From the NCBI GenBank assembly GCA_964612295.1, contig CAZTDY010000016.1, forward strand, positions 1 to 64,000: a DNA stretch of 64,000 nucleotides. The letters are read 5' to 3'. The position numbers were made by a program, and so were the translations under genes. Shown piece by piece: positions 15,808 to 26,533 of this stretch (the first letter of the stretch is position 1; every line of letters begins with the position of its first letter). The notes beneath the pieces were generated by a model. The model saw only the letters and a program-made list of their open reading frames with translations. It was not told where the DNA came from and did not search any database. The stretch comes from CAYQJL01 sp964612295. Lineage in GTDB: Bacteria > Eisenbacteria > RBG-16-71-46 > CAIMUX01 > WJJG01.

Positions 15808-18699
15808 CTACTTCGCTCTCAGTAGAATAGCCGGTTCCGACTCGGCCAGCATGCGCAGGGCTTCCGTGACGACCTCCGGAGCGACCTGGGGGAGTTCCTC
15901 GGCCTCGGTCCACCAGCTCAAGGGGTCTTGGCCTTCCCTGGCGGCCCACACGCTGAACATCGCCTGATTGAGTCTCATCTCTTGTCGACGGAGAGTTCGC
16001 CCGAATTGCTTATTCGCAATCCGCCGCGCCTCGCTCGGATCCGCCCCGCCGGCGGCGGCTTCCCTGCGGAGGCGAACGAAGCCGGCGGCCATCTCATCCA
16101 CGTTCTCGGTCCGCGTCTCGGCGCCGGCCCGATAGATCCAGCAGTCCCCCACCGGGTAGATGGAAGCCCCGACGCCATATGCGAGCCCGCGCTCCTCCCG
16201 CAGATGAAAGGCCAGCTGGGAGGAGACCAGACCCGCCGCGACCCGCATGGCGCCATTCTCATGATCCTGAAGGGCCGCGCCCTGAGGATCGATCAGCAGT
16301 GTTTCGACAACATAGCTGCGCCCTTCGCCGCCGGTGTCGAGGTCGGCGGCCAAAACGCGGGCACCCTCAGAGTCCCGCCCCCCAAACTTCGCCGGCAGCG
16401 CGTACTCGGTGAGGTCTTCTTGCGCGGGTGCGCCCCCCATACTCGCAAAGCGCCCGCGCAGGAGTTCATCGAGGTCCGCCCGAGCCTCCCAGAGTAGGAA
16501 GCGGTCGGGCGACATGCCCAGGGTCGGCGAGGCCGATCGGGGGGAGGGGATCAGGTTTCCGGCCCATTCGGTCAACTGGTCTTCCGGGTGACCAGAGACG
16601 ACGCCGATCCAGACTCTTCTCGGGTCGAGAAGCAGCTCATGATAGGCGCTCAGGTCGTCCGGCTGGATCTGTCCGGTGCCGGGCAGCTGCCCGAAGGCCG
16701 AGCGTGCCATCGGGTGGCCTTCCCCGTAGAGAAGTTCGCCAAGCCGTTTCCTTCCCGCCTGACGAGCGCTTCCGGCCTCTCGCGAGAGCCGCCCGACGAG
16801 ACGGTTCTTCTCGCGTTCGACGACCTGTTGATCGAGCGCGGGCGTTCGGAGCATCCGCCCGAGGAGTTCGAATGCCTCTTCGGCATGTTCGTCCAAAGCC
16901 TGGAAACGAATGAAGGAGAAGTCCGGGCCGGAATAGTAGTCATCGAAGGGAATGAAGCCGCGATCGGCCGTCTGCATCTCGGCCCCGATCCCGTCGAGCG
17001 CGTCCTGGAATTCGGCTTCGGTCATGCCCCGCGGCCCGGCGGACATCACCGCATGCAACAGCTCCGTGATTCCCTCCTGTCCCGGCGACTCGAGGTAGTT
17101 TCTTCCTTCGATCAGGACGTAGATCGCAAGGGAGCCGTCGGCCGGGGCGTCCAGGAGGAGTAGCTGTGCCCCGCTCGGAAGAGGTCGTTGATGAACAGCC
17201 AGAGGGGCCACGGCGGGCGCTTCAGGCTCCTTGACCTTCTGGGCCTCGGGCGCTTCGGCGCCTGGCTTCTTGGCGGGCATCATCGCCGGGGGCTTCATTC
17301 GCGACATACTGGGCATTCCGGCCATGGCCTGCATACCCGCCCGGCCGCCGGCCGCTTCGGCGCCGTCTTCGGGAACGAGGACGATCTCCCACTGCGGACC
17401 ATCGAACAACGTTTCGGCCGCGTCGGCAACCGACGCAGGCGTCAGGGCCGAGACTCGCTCGAGGCGCGTCTCGAGGCCCCACAACCCGCGCAGGGCGATC
17501 TCCTCCGAGTAGAGCGGAGCAAACATATAGGAACGCTGGCGCGCAAAGATCTGGCTCGATTTCTCGCTCGTCTTCCATCCCGCCAGGCGGTCGGGAGAGG
17601 GGAGGGGAAGCTCTGCGATCGCGCTTCGGATGGCCGACAGGGCAGCCTCGGGATCGGTGTCAGGAGCAAAGCTGAGATCGAGTTGCAGACGTCCGAAGTC
17701 CGGTCCTCCGGTGATCATTCCGCCACAGGAGAGCACCTGCCCTTGAAGCGACGCGTCAAGTAGCACATACAGCGGAGAGCTCGTGCCGCTTGTAAGCAAC
17801 GACACCGCGGCCTCGCGGGCAAGATAGCCGTGGGCGGCAGGCGACGGTGCATTCCAGAGGAGACGAACGTCCAGTTCGCTGATGGCCAGGGTGTGCCGGA
17901 TCAGACGATCGGCCTCGATCGGCCCAGGAGCCTCCGGCACAACAACTTCGCCGCCCGCCGGACGCACGCTGCCAAACTTCGCTTCGAGGTGCGACTTGGC
18001 TTCCTCGGGGTCAAATCCGCCCATCAGGAGCAATTGCATGTTCTCAGGCACGTAGTGGGCCTTGTAGTAGGCCCAGACATCGTCCCGGGACAGCTCCTGA
18101 ATCGTGAGCGCAGAGCCTAAGACAGGCATACCGTAACTGCTCTTGGGGTATGTCTCGTGTTCCAGGAACCTTCCTATATCGTAGCTTTCCGAGTCCTGGT
18201 CCTTGGCCAGCTCTTCGAGGATGATCCCGCGTTCCTTCTCGAACTTCTGCGCCGGAAGACGAGACTCAAAGAGCATATCCGCCTGCAGATCCAGGGCCAA
18301 TTCAAGCTGCGGCGAAGGCATCGTCATCATGAAGGCGGCGTGCGTGCGGCGCGTGAAGGCATTGTTGAATCCACCGGCCGCATCTTCCTCGTCATAGAGC
18401 TGCTTCTGGGTCCTGCCCGTCGTCCCATTGAAGAGCATGTGTTCGAGGAAATGACTGGCACCGGAGAGCCGGGCATCTTCGTGGGAAGACCCGGCCTTGA
18501 TCACGGCCACCGCGGTGACCACCCGGCTGGCGGCATCAGGCAGAAGCAAAACTTCGATTCCGTTGGAAAGGAAAATGCGCTGCGGTGCGACCTCGTCCGC
18601 GTGGACGGCCGGAGCAGCCAGGACCTGGACGCAGAGCAAAGAAACTGCCGCAAGAGTCGGCAAACGGAGCGACCGAAGCCGCCGATGGAGCGTATTCAT
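15808..18699 (-). CDS. M16 family zinc metallopeptidase, two-domain
   Basis: A 963-residue exported protein with signal peptide (cleavage near residue 34). The first M16 half carries the inverted zinc motif HFLEH (His83, Glu86, His87) with the third ligand Glu near 162-163 in ILEELAKD, 76 residues on as in the pitrilysin family. A low-complexity Pro/Ala/Met/Lys linker (about 430-490) joins it to a second M16-like half without the zinc motif, the usual structural partner in single-chain enzymes. Probable role: degradation of peptides in the periplasm or at the outer membrane. It is followed by the FN3/beta-helix gene 22 bp downstream, possibly in one transcript. Confidence 0.92.
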   Translation of the reverse strand: MNTLHRRLRSLRLPTLAAVSLLCVQVLAAPAVHADEVAPQRIFLSNGIEVLLLPDAASRVVTAVAVIKAGSSHEDARLSGASHFLEHMLFNGTTGRTQKQLYDEEDAAGGFNNAFTRRTHAAFMMTMPSPQLELALDLQADMLFESRLPAQKFEKERGIILEELAKDQDSESYDIGRFLEHETYPKSSYGMPVLGSALTIQELSRDDVWAYYKAHYVPENMQLLLMGGFDPEEAKSHLEAKFGSVRPAGGEVVVPEAPGPIEADRLIRHTLAISELDVRLLWNAPSPAAHGYLAREAAVSLLTSGTSSPLYVLLDASLQGQVLSCGGMITGGPDFGRLQLDLSFAPDTDPEAALSAIRSAIAELPLPSPDRLAGWKTSEKSSQIFARQRSYMFAPLYSEEIALRGLWGLETRLERVSALTPASVADAAETLFDGPQWEIVLVPEDGAEAAGGRAGMQAMAGMPSMSRMKPPAMMPAKKPGAEAPEAQKVKEPEAPAVAPLAVHQRPLPSGAQLLLLDAPADGSLAIYVLIEGRNYLESPGQEGITELLHAVMSAGPRGMTEAEFQDALDGIGAEMQTADRGFIPFDDYYSGPDFSFIRFQALDEHAEEAFELLGRMLRTPALDQQVVEREKNRLVGRLSREAGSARQAGRKRLGELLYGEGHPMARSAFGQLPGTGQIQPDDLSAYHELLLDPRRVWIGVVSGHPEDQLTEWAGNLIPSPRSASPTLGMSPDRFLLWEARADLDELLRGRFASMGGAPAQEDLTEYALPAKFGGRDSEGARVLAADLDTGGEGRSYVVETLLIDPQGAALQDHENGAMRVAAGLVSSQLAFHLREERGLAYGVGASIYPVGDCWIYRAGAETRTENVDEMAAGFVRLRREAAAGGADPSEARRIANKQFGRTLRRQEMRLNQAMFSVWAAREGQDPLSWWTEAEELPQVAPEVVTEALRMLAESEPAILLRAK

Positions 18700-19560
18700 G
18701 ACATTCTATTCCTCAAAAAGGGTGTTGGAGACAACCTGGCGAGCACGCCGAGTGCCCGTCAGAATATTGGAAACCCGGAAACAGATCCAGCGTTCCGTCA
18801 TTGGATAAGAGGGGCAATCTGCCGGGGTTTGGATCGGGCCGGACCGTCTTCTCGCGCTATTCGGACCTACGTCGCATAAGACTTATTATGTAAACCTACG
18901 CATGGTGCGACGTGAGATTGGAATCCCCGAGACCCCTACCCGGCACCCAACTCCCCTGATTTGATCGCAATCCCTGGCTCCTCGGTCCCTATGCGATTGC
19001 AGTGCGCATGAGCTGGCCGGTCGTTTGCGTGCGGAAAGCAACTCCTGAGCGCCGTCTTGGGCGTCCGTGAAGGACTTCCGGGTGCCTCGGGGTTCCACGA
19101 AGCTCTGAGATTCTCGCGAGCTGCCTCACGGGGCGGCATTTGCATACGTCTTGAGGGGCGACACTTAGCGGTGTCGTCTTGAGTTGGCGTGCTCCTGCAC
19201 GGCCGCGGCCGTCAGAAACGCGTGGACGGAACGCACCGTTGGCACCGGGTTTGCATAGGTAGACTTCGAGCGCGGTTGAGATGAAACCTGATCCAAGGCA
19301 TTACTTCGTGGCCGCTCTCGTATTGAAAGAGGCGATGATCTGTGGCATGCGTGAGCGGTCCGTAGGTCCGAGGGCCCAGAATTCTCATCATGGTGACCAC
19401 CATCGGCGCTTGCGGCACGGTGACGCGCGGATTGGCCTCTGGATTCTAAGATGCGGTTGGGTGATAAGCCTGATCGCGGGTCCCCGGCCACGGTCCAGGG
19501 CTCGAAAGGTGTCAGGGGTGTGCTGCCATAGCAGTACACCCCTCTCCTATTCCCGTCAGA
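18700..19560. other. 861-bp stretch without a convincing gene
   Basis: No open frame here shows a recognisable domain, ribosome site or signal. The longest, minus strand 19165-19539, is Arg/Ser/His-rich and looks like chance coding. Features seen are a 6-bp stem hairpin at 19159-19176 (CGACAC/GTGTCG), a dyad CATAA/TTATG near 18877-18892 in front of the M16 gene, and the strong hairpin at 19514-19543. It could hold an unrecognised small RNA or a decayed gene. Confidence 0.4.
19514..19543. terminator. Strong hairpin downstream of the thioredoxin gene
   Basis: AGGGGTGTGCTGC pairs with GCAGTACACCCCT over a CATA loop: 13 pairs with one G-T wobble. It lies 17 bp beyond the thioredoxin stop (minus strand). 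There is no clear T-run on either side, so it may be a terminator or an mRNA-stabilising hairpin. Confidence 0.5.
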
Positions 19561-19899
19561 TTAGCAGTGCACCACTCCGAGATGGCGGGCGATCTTGCGT
19601 GAGAGATCCTGGGGCCGTGCTCCTCCGGTGTGCTGGCCGACCACCTGGCCACTGCGGATGAAAAGCAAGGTCGGAATGCTCATCACGTGATAGTGAGATG
19701 CGGTGCGCGGGTTTTCGGCGACGTCCATGCGACAGACTTTGAGTCGGCCGGCGTACTCCGCTGCAATCTGCTCGACGACGGGGTGGAGTTTCTTACAGGG
19801 CTCACACCACTCCGCCCATAGATCCAGCATGACCGGGACCTCGGACTTGAGAACCTCCTCACCGAAAGTTGCGTCGGTTACCTCGTGCACCGATGCCAT
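19561..19899 (-). CDS. Thioredoxin
   Basis: A 112-residue thioredoxin-fold protein with the redox site WCEPCK at residues 31-36 (usual WCGPCK, so the first variable position is Glu), the preceding MLDLWAE strand and the cis-proline segment SIPTLLF. It has no signal peptide, so it acts in the cytoplasm as a general disulfide reductase. The ATG follows GGAGGGG. The Glu in the active site may shift redox potential or partner choice; that is inference. It is the last gene of a minus-strand run that includes holA and the lptE-like gene. Confidence 0.92.
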   Translation of the reverse strand: MASVHEVTDATFGEEVLKSEVPVMLDLWAEWCEPCKKLHPVVEQIAAEYAGRLKVCRMDVAENPRTASHYHVMSIPTLLFIRSGQVVGQHTGGARPQDLSRKIARHLGVVHC

Positions 19900-19975
19900 G
19901 GCCCCTCCTTCTGCAACCGAAATCCAAACTCAGGTCCCTCGGTCTATTGTCCCTCACGGTCGGCCCCGCCGCGCA

Positions 19976-21031
19976 TTAGAATTGGGTGAGCCGTGATGCC
20001 TTGCGCGGTTGCTTGCCGACGTGCTCGAGAATGAGCCGTTCAAGCGCGATGAAGTCATGCGCGCCTACCCAGCCGCCACTCTTAAGCGTGCGCTCCCAGT
20101 GGTAACACCCGGCCAGGAGTTTCGCAAGTCTCTGCTTCTCCCCAGGGGGTAACGGTGACCGGTTTTGCTGTCCCCACCCGCCGTAGCCACCTCGTCCGCT
20201 TTGTGAAGTAGAGCCTTGATCAATTGCGTTGGCCGTGGAATAGGCGAGTTTCCACAAGAAACTGAAGGACGATTCTTCGCGCTGTACACTCTGGAATCTG
20301 TCTATCGCCTCGCGGAGGTTTCCGCCGAGGATCGCCTCGACACACTGCCACGATGAGCCGAGCATTCCAGAGCGCACCAGTTCCCGGAGAGCTCGCAGAT
20401 CGAGGTCGCCCTTCCCGCGCATCAGACTGATCTTCTCGACTTCTTGAGAGAGCAGTTGAAGGTCGGTCCCGATACGTTCGACAAGATAGCCTGCCACATT
20501 CGGTGAGAGGCGAAGATCGAGTTGGGCTGCTCTCTGGGTGACCCATCGCTGGGCGTCGCGGGGGAACAGGTGCCAGAAATCCACGACCAGCACGGGTTTC
20601 AGCAGGTTGGCGAAGAACTTCGCCTTCCGCGAAAGTTCCTTCGACGTCTTGACGCTCAAGAGCACGATAGGATTGGCGGCGGAGCGGCCGGCCAGATCGA
20701 TCCAGGCATCCTTCTCACGCTTCCCTGCGCGGGAGAGGCGTTCGATGCTCTCGACCAGCAGCAGTTTCTCGCTGCCGAAAAGGCCCGCCTGACACGCAAC
20801 CGTGGCAATCTCCTGCACCGGGGTCTCCCCTGCGATGAACGTGTCGACCGCGTACCTCGCCTGGGAGTCGCCCGCTTGGCCGAGCAACGCTGCCTTGATC
20901 TGCTCGAGAGCTTCAGACTTGAGAAAAAGCTCCGGGCCGCAAAACGCGTAACACCCGGCCGGCGGATTGCCGGCCAGGTAGCGGGGCAACTCGTGCCATT
21001 TCAAACTGCGGGTCTTGCTTTGCGCTACCAT
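19976..21031 (-). CDS. holA: DNA polymerase III delta subunit
   Basis: A 351-residue HolA-type clamp-loader subunit. Visible family features are YAFCGPELFLKSEALEQIK near residues 28-46 (the degenerate P-loop region), the middle LLLVESIERL strand, and the C-terminal collar domain with LWKLAYSTANA and the terminal GAHDFIALERLILE segment. It opens the beta clamp within the replicative clamp loader. A Gly/Ser/Gln-rich insertion lies around residues 270-290. The ATG overlaps the end of the lptE-like gene by 7 bp; that lptE-holA order recurs in Gram-negative genomes and supports both calls. Confidence 0.9.
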   Translation of the reverse strand: MVAQSKTRSLKWHELPRYLAGNPPAGCYAFCGPELFLKSEALEQIKAALLGQAGDSQARYAVDTFIAGETPVQEIATVACQAGLFGSEKLLLVESIERLSRAGKREKDAWIDLAGRSAANPIVLLSVKTSKELSRKAKFFANLLKPVLVVDFWHLFPRDAQRWVTQRAAQLDLRLSPNVAGYLVERIGTDLQLLSQEVEKISLMRGKGDLDLRALRELVRSGMLGSSWQCVEAILGGNLREAIDRFQSVQREESSFSFLWKLAYSTANAIDQGSTSQSGRGGYGGWGQQNRSPLPPGEKQRLAKLLAGCYHWERTLKSGGWVGAHDFIALERLILEHVGKQPRKASRLTQF

Positions 21032-21558
21032 TGTTCAAGTGTCTTCGCCAGGATGTCCTGCATGAGCTTATCGATGACCTCGATGCGGGCGTCCGCTTCG
21101 GAGTCGATGACCCCTTCGCTGCTGCTGGGGGTCGCCTCGTACGTGGCGCTGGCCTTCATCGCCTCGTTGCTCCAGAGATCCTGATTCTTCACGCGATCCT
21201 TCATCACCACTGCAAGCGTCACGACGACGATATATTGCTCCGGCTCCTGCGCGGGCGTGTAGCTGTAGACTCGTCTTTCGTACCCGGTGATCCTGCCCTC
21301 CAGAACACAATCAGCCTTCGCCTCGCGCACCACCTTCAGGCGATTGTCATCGAGGAATGCCTCGATCGCCCCTTGGGTGACCTCATCGGCGATCAGGCCA
21401 TCGAGGCTTTCGTTCCCGAAGCTGGGCACGGCCACGGTCCGGATGTGCGAAGGGAGAGAACTGCCCGAGAAAGAATAGCCGCAACCCTGGGTGAACAGGA
21501 GCGCCAGCGTGGCCAGTAGAAGGCCCGGTCTGTGGGCTTCGAAGCGCATTGGGTGCAA
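21025..21558 (-). CDS. LptE-like LPS-assembly lipoprotein
   Basis: A 177-residue lipoprotein. The signal peptide ends in LFTQGC with the lipidated Cys at residue 26, then GYSFSGSSLPSHIRTVAVPSF, the typical opening of the LptE family that plugs the LptD barrel and helps insert lipopolysaccharide. An ITGYERRVYSYTPAQ segment and the C-terminal helix also fit. I choose the TTG at 21558 because AGGAG lies 9 bp upstream; the ATG at 21549 is an alternative that keeps the signal peptide. Overlap with holA supports the assignment. Its presence is evidence for an LPS-bearing outer membrane. Confidence 0.85.
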   Translation of the reverse strand: MHPMRFEAHRPGLLLATLALLFTQGCGYSFSGSSLPSHIRTVAVPSFGNESLDGLIADEVTQGAIEAFLDDNRLKVVREAKADCVLEGRITGYERRVYSYTPAQEPEQYIVVVTLAVVMKDRVKNQDLWSNEAMKASATYEATPSSSEGVIDSEADARIEVIDKLMQDILAKTLEQW

Positions 21559-21593
21559 ACGTCCCCTCTCCTGCGTTTGATAGACAACCCGAC

Positions 21594-22640
21594 CTAGCCC
21601 TGGAACAACCCCTCGTTCTCCCGGGTCCAGGCAATGAGCCGGCGGACGCCCTCGGCGGGATCCACCTGCGGCTTCCAGCCCAGCCGCTCAATCGCACGGC
21701 CGGTGTCGGAGATGTACACTTTCTGATCGCTGGGCCGCCAATCGTCGTAGGAGATCCCCGGTTCGATGCCCGTCTCCTCCTTGATGATCGCGAGGAGTTC
21801 GTGCAGCGACAGGGTGAACTCGGCCCCCCCACCCATGTTGAAGACCTCGACCCCCTCACCTCGGTCGATGAACGCCTCGTAAGCGGCCAGGAGATCCTCC
21901 ACCCAAAGAACGTCCCGCACCTGCTTGCCGTCCCCAAAGATCGTGATGGGTTTGCCCGACAGTGCCGCGATGACGAACCATGCCACCCATCCCTGGTCTT
22001 CCATGCCGAACTGGCGTGTGCCGTAGATGCATGACATCCGAAAGACGCCGATCTTGAGGCCGTAGAGGTGGCCGAAGTCCTGCATGTAGACATCGCCCGT
22101 CAGTTTCGAGCACCCGTACGGCGTATGCTCGCAGCGGTCGATCGAGAACGTCTCCGGGATGCCCTTAGACCACTCATCGGGGAACCGATAGCGCAACTCG
22201 TCTTCGATGACCTCCACCCCGTTCACATTCTCCCCGTAAACCTTGTTGGTCGAGCAGTAGAGAACGGTCGGCCGCCGTCCCGCGCGCCGCGCGGCTTCGA
22301 GAACGCGAAACGTCCCCAGCGCGTTGCACATGAAGTCGGTCTCGGGATCGATCGTGGAGGTGGTGACTGCGGTTTGCGCCGCCGCATGGAGGATCACATC
22401 CGCTTCAGCCACCAGACCGCCCAGCGGTTCCTCGTCGCGAACGTCAGCGCGGATGAGTTCAATGTCACCCCGATCCGCGAGGTAGGTCCAATTGTGTTCC
22501 GCGTTGGGATCGGGCTTCTTCAGAAGCGCGCCGCGAGACAGGTTGTCGAGCACGGTCACCTTGTACCCGCGCGAAGCGAAATGCTCCGCCGCATGGGATC
22601 CGATAAAGCCGGCACCGCCGGTTACGAGCATCTTTGGCAT
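21594..22640 (-). CDS. NAD-dependent sugar epimerase, CDP-tyvelose 2-epimerase-like
   Basis: A 348-residue extended short-chain dehydrogenase. The nucleotide-binding GGAGFIGS lies at residues 8-15, and the catalytic pair is Tyr175 and Lys179 in YGCSK, with the Ser/Thr at 130-131. The long insert before the catalytic Tyr, with SIDRCEHTPYGCSK, is characteristic of CDP-paratose 2-epimerase (RfbE) relatives rather than GalE. The likely product is a 3,6-dideoxyhexose or related sugar for O-antigen, but the substrate cannot be fixed from sequence. The paratose-forming partners (RfbF, RfbG, RfbS) are not in the window. Confidence 0.82.
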   Translation of the reverse strand: MPKMLVTGGAGFIGSHAAEHFASRGYKVTVLDNLSRGALLKKPDPNAEHNWTYLADRGDIELIRADVRDEEPLGGLVAEADVILHAAAQTAVTTSTIDPETDFMCNALGTFRVLEAARRAGRRPTVLYCSTNKVYGENVNGVEVIEDELRYRFPDEWSKGIPETFSIDRCEHTPYGCSKLTGDVYMQDFGHLYGLKIGVFRMSCIYGTRQFGMEDQGWVAWFVIAALSGKPITIFGDGKQVRDVLWVEDLLAAYEAFIDRGEGVEVFNMGGGAEFTLSLHELLAIIKEETGIEPGISYDDWRPSDQKVYISDTGRAIERLGWKPQVDPAEGVRRLIAWTRENEGLFQG

Positions 22641-22804
22641 AGCCGTCCCCTACCCCCGCTCGGTCGGCGGCCCCTAGCCTCCGACACCATCCGACTGCAA
22701 ACATCCTTTGAGCCTGCTGAACTTATCAGCCTCAAGCAGCCGGAACAAGATGCTGGCGGGGGCAAATCGGGAATCAGTTGGCGGGGAAAGCGGCAGGGCT
22801 GCGG

Positions 22805-23755
22805 CTAGGGGCGCTGGAAGGGCAGCATGAGCGACACCTGGTGGGATCCCTCGTCGATCTCGCTGAGCTGATAGCCGTACGCCACCTGGGTGGGGCCGAC
22901 CGCCACCTCCAGGCCCATCGAAGGCGAGAACGGTGATTCGAGGCCCGCGTCCCGGTAGGAGAAACCGCCGAGAGCAGCCAGCCCCTTCAGGGGGCGCCAC
23001 ACCAGGCCGGCCGCGACCGAAGTCTCCCCCTCGAGGAGGGTCTCGGTGCCCAGGTGGAGGTCGATCCCACTGGCCGTCGCCAGCGAGAGGCCGGCCTTGA
23101 TGGATGCGGGTAGGGGGAACTCCTCTTCACCCCGCGCGGCCGCGGGGGCGAAATGAAGCCCGGCCACCCCGAGGGCCAGAGACCCGAATGAGAGGGGTTG
23201 AAGGAACTGGAGGCCGACTCCTCCGGCCCAGGTCTGGACGGGGCTTTCGGTGCCGTCGCTTTCCATGAACAGCTCGCCACAGAGCCCGAAGCGCCAGCGT
23301 TGTCCCAGGGAGCGGGCATAGGCTAAGGTCCCGTGTGCGCCGTACGGAGTGAAAGACCCGGTAGGCGACCCCTCTGAATCGTAGCCGTCGAGGCTTCCGA
23401 TTCTGAGCATCCCGGCCGAGAGCCCAATCGCCCCTGCCCCATCTGGCAGACGCAGACTCACGGCCCCCCACTGCCAGGCCGTCCCGGCAATCCAGGTGGC
23501 GTGCGAAAGAAGAGCCCCGGATCCGGCGGCGCCGCACAGGCCGGCCGGATTCCAGCCGAGAGCCGACGGCCCTTCGACGGCGGCGACATGCGCACCGCTG
23601 AGCGAGCGCCCCACAGGCTCGGCTGCCAGCCGGGCAAACTCGTAAGCCCTCACCCCGCCCGCACCGTCGGCCACGGCATGGCCGGGAAGGAGGAGCAGGA
23701 GGCAAACGGCGGCGATGCCCAGGCGACGGGCTCTGTAGGAAGCGGAGATTCCCAT
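22805..23755 (-). CDS. PorV/PorQ-type outer-membrane barrel protein
   Basis: A 316-residue protein with a signal peptide (hydrophobic core at about 11-27) and a long run of barrel strands. The early segment EFARLAAEPVGRSLSGAH, followed by EGPSALGWNPAGL, is the conserved N-terminal signature of the PorV/PorQ and UPF0164 families. The C terminus YGYQLSEIDEGSHQVSLML is typical of a final barrel strand. In Bacteroidetes, PorV shuttles type IX secretion substrates; whether that system exists here is unknown, since no other Por gene lies in the window. It sits among polysaccharide genes. Confidence 0.78.
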   Translation of the reverse strand: MGISASYRARRLGIAAVCLLLLLPGHAVADGAGGVRAYEFARLAAEPVGRSLSGAHVAAVEGPSALGWNPAGLCGAAGSGALLSHATWIAGTAWQWGAVSLRLPDGAGAIGLSAGMLRIGSLDGYDSEGSPTGSFTPYGAHGTLAYARSLGQRWRFGLCGELFMESDGTESPVQTWAGGVGLQFLQPLSFGSLALGVAGLHFAPAAARGEEEFPLPASIKAGLSLATASGIDLHLGTETLLEGETSVAAGLVWRPLKGLAALGGFSYRDAGLESPFSPSMGLEVAVGPTQVAYGYQLSEIDEGSHQVSLMLPFQRP

Positions 23756-23955
23756 GCCCGCCGGACGTGCAGGGAACGTACCCGGCGGGATGCAGCGAGG
23801 GCTGGAATGCGCCCTATGACGTGGGGATTGCTAACTCTCTTCCACGGATGATATTGCAGCTGCTCCTTCGGGTGGCTTCAGACACGGTCTTTCCCGACAA
23901 CCCTTCATGAAGCCGGCCGCCTCCGGCCTAAGGTGCGAACTGCAATGGATCAGGC

Positions 23956-24939
<984 letters not shown>

Positions 24940-24949
24940 GAGAACCTCC

Positions 24950-26308
24950 TCAAATCCTTGTGATGTTCGGGGCCTGCTTGCCCCGCAATGCGTTGCGCGT
25001 GTCCACGATGAGCTTCGACTCCTTCATGAGGAGTTCGTAGTCCAGATCTTCGTGGGCCGTAACGATGACCGCCGCATCATGCGCCGCGATGACCTCGGCG
25101 GTGAGCGGAATCGAGGTGTACTCGCGGCCGCCACTCGTGAACGAAGGCACGAAAGGATCGTGATAGCTGACCTCGGCGCCGTCCTCGACCAGGAGTTTCA
25201 GAATGTCCAGGGCGGGTGACTCGCGGAGGTCATCGATGTCCGCTTTGTAGGCGACCCCGACCAACAGGACGCGCGATCCGTTGAGCGCGAGTCTGACCCC
25301 GTTGAGCGCCTGGCGCACCTTGTCGACGACGTGCGCGGGCATGGAGCCATTGATCTGGCCCGCCAACTCGATGAAGCGCGCCTCGAGGCCCGCCATGCGT
25401 GCTTTCCAGGAGAGGTAGAAGGGGTCGATGGGAATGCAGTGCCCGCCGAGCCCAGGCCCCGGGTAGAAGGGCATGAAACCAAACGGCTTCGTGGCAGCCG
25501 CGTCGATTACCTCCCACACGTTGATGCCCATCCGGTCGGAGAGAAGGGCGATCTCATTGACGAGGCCGATGTTCACGCTGCGGAAGGTGTTCTCCAGCAG
25601 CTTGACCATCTCCGCGACCCGCGTGGAGGAAACCGGCACCACCGTTTCCATCGTCATGCCAAAGAGTTTCGAGGCCAACGCGGTGCAGGTCGGCGTGACT
25701 CCCCCGACCACCTTCGGGATGTTCCGCGTCGTGTAGGTCTCATTGCCCGGATCCACGCGTTCGGGAGAGAAGGCGAGGAAGAAGTCCTTCCCCACCTCGA
25801 GACCAGTCTCGCTGAACTTCGGCAGGAGCAGTTCTTCGGTCGTGCCCGGGTAGGTCGTGCTCTCCAGAATCACCAGTTGCCCGGCATGCAGCCTGGGGGC
25901 GATTTCTGCAGCCGCCGCGACGATGTAGGACACATCCGGGTCACGCGTCTTGCGCAGAGGCGTGGGGACGCAGATGTCCACGGTATCGGCCTCGGCAAGA
26001 AGGTCGAAATCGGTCGTGACCGTCACCTGGCCCTTTTCAATGGCCGGGATGATCGCGTCGGTCGGCACATCCGCGACGTAGGACTCGCCTCCCTTGAGAC
26101 GGGCCACCTTCTCCTCGCTGACATCGATCCCCACGGCGGAGAAGCCAGCGCGGGCGAATTCGGCCAGGAGCGGAAGACCCACATACCCCAGCCCGACCAC
26201 CGCGGGCCGGACCGTCCGGGTCTCGATCTTCTTCTCCAACTGCTGTGCCCAGCTCGAGGTGCCGGCACTGCCCGTAGCGGTCCCTGCCGGGGCTCCGGAT
26301 TGATTCAC
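24950..26308 (-). CDS. UDP-sugar 6-dehydrogenase, WbpA/WbpO-like
   Basis: A 452-residue nucleotide-sugar dehydrogenase: NAD-binding Rossmann domain at about 35-200 (VVGLGYVGLPLLAEFARAGF), central helical domain, and the catalytic Cys near residue 290 in GLGGHCIPIDPFYLSWKA. FSPERVDPGN and the C-terminal GVAYKADIDDLRESPA are family hallmarks of UDP-HexNAc dehydrogenases. It oxidises C6 of a UDP-sugar to the uronic acid with two NAD+. An extra 30 or so Gly/Ser/Thr-rich residues lie at the N terminus. It is first of a minus-strand run with the epimerase next to it; the divergent ctpA-type gene is 225 bp away. Confidence 0.9.
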   Translation of the reverse strand: MNQSGAPAGTATGSAGTSSWAQQLEKKIETRTVRPAVVGLGYVGLPLLAEFARAGFSAVGIDVSEEKVARLKGGESYVADVPTDAIIPAIEKGQVTVTTDFDLLAEADTVDICVPTPLRKTRDPDVSYIVAAAAEIAPRLHAGQLVILESTTYPGTTEELLLPKFSETGLEVGKDFFLAFSPERVDPGNETYTTRNIPKVVGGVTPTCTALASKLFGMTMETVVPVSSTRVAEMVKLLENTFRSVNIGLVNEIALLSDRMGINVWEVIDAAATKPFGFMPFYPGPGLGGHCIPIDPFYLSWKARMAGLEARFIELAGQINGSMPAHVVDKVRQALNGVRLALNGSRVLLVGVAYKADIDDLRESPALDILKLLVEDGAEVSYHDPFVPSFTSGGREYTSIPLTAEVIAAHDAAVIVTAHEDLDYELLMKESKLIVDTRNALRGKQAPNITRI

Positions 26309-26533
26309 GCGAATGCCCTCCTTCTAGACGGAAAGATCGGCGGTAACCATAGATGCTTAAGGGCAATAACGCAACGACCCCACCCGGCAAGGGCCCCCCA
26401 GCCGGGCCGGAATCGACCGAAAAGCCAATAGAATTTGCCGCAAATGAAACCCTTTGCTAGGTTAGGATGTAATGCTGACCGAAGGGTAACTTGTAGGTAC
26501 ATATTGCGCTTAGACCACTTGGGCGGAGGATTC

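Noticed and set aside
19020..19028. A GCAAACGAC string on the minus strand, like the start of a tmRNA tag
   Set aside because: The codons after it do not end in the usual LAA-type tag, and no tRNA-like ends with TTCGAC are found nearby.
19276..19310. TTGAGATG followed by AACCTGATC, recalling a TPP riboswitch
   Set aside because: The spacing between the two elements is wrong, the usual flanking stems are missing, and no thiamine gene is near.
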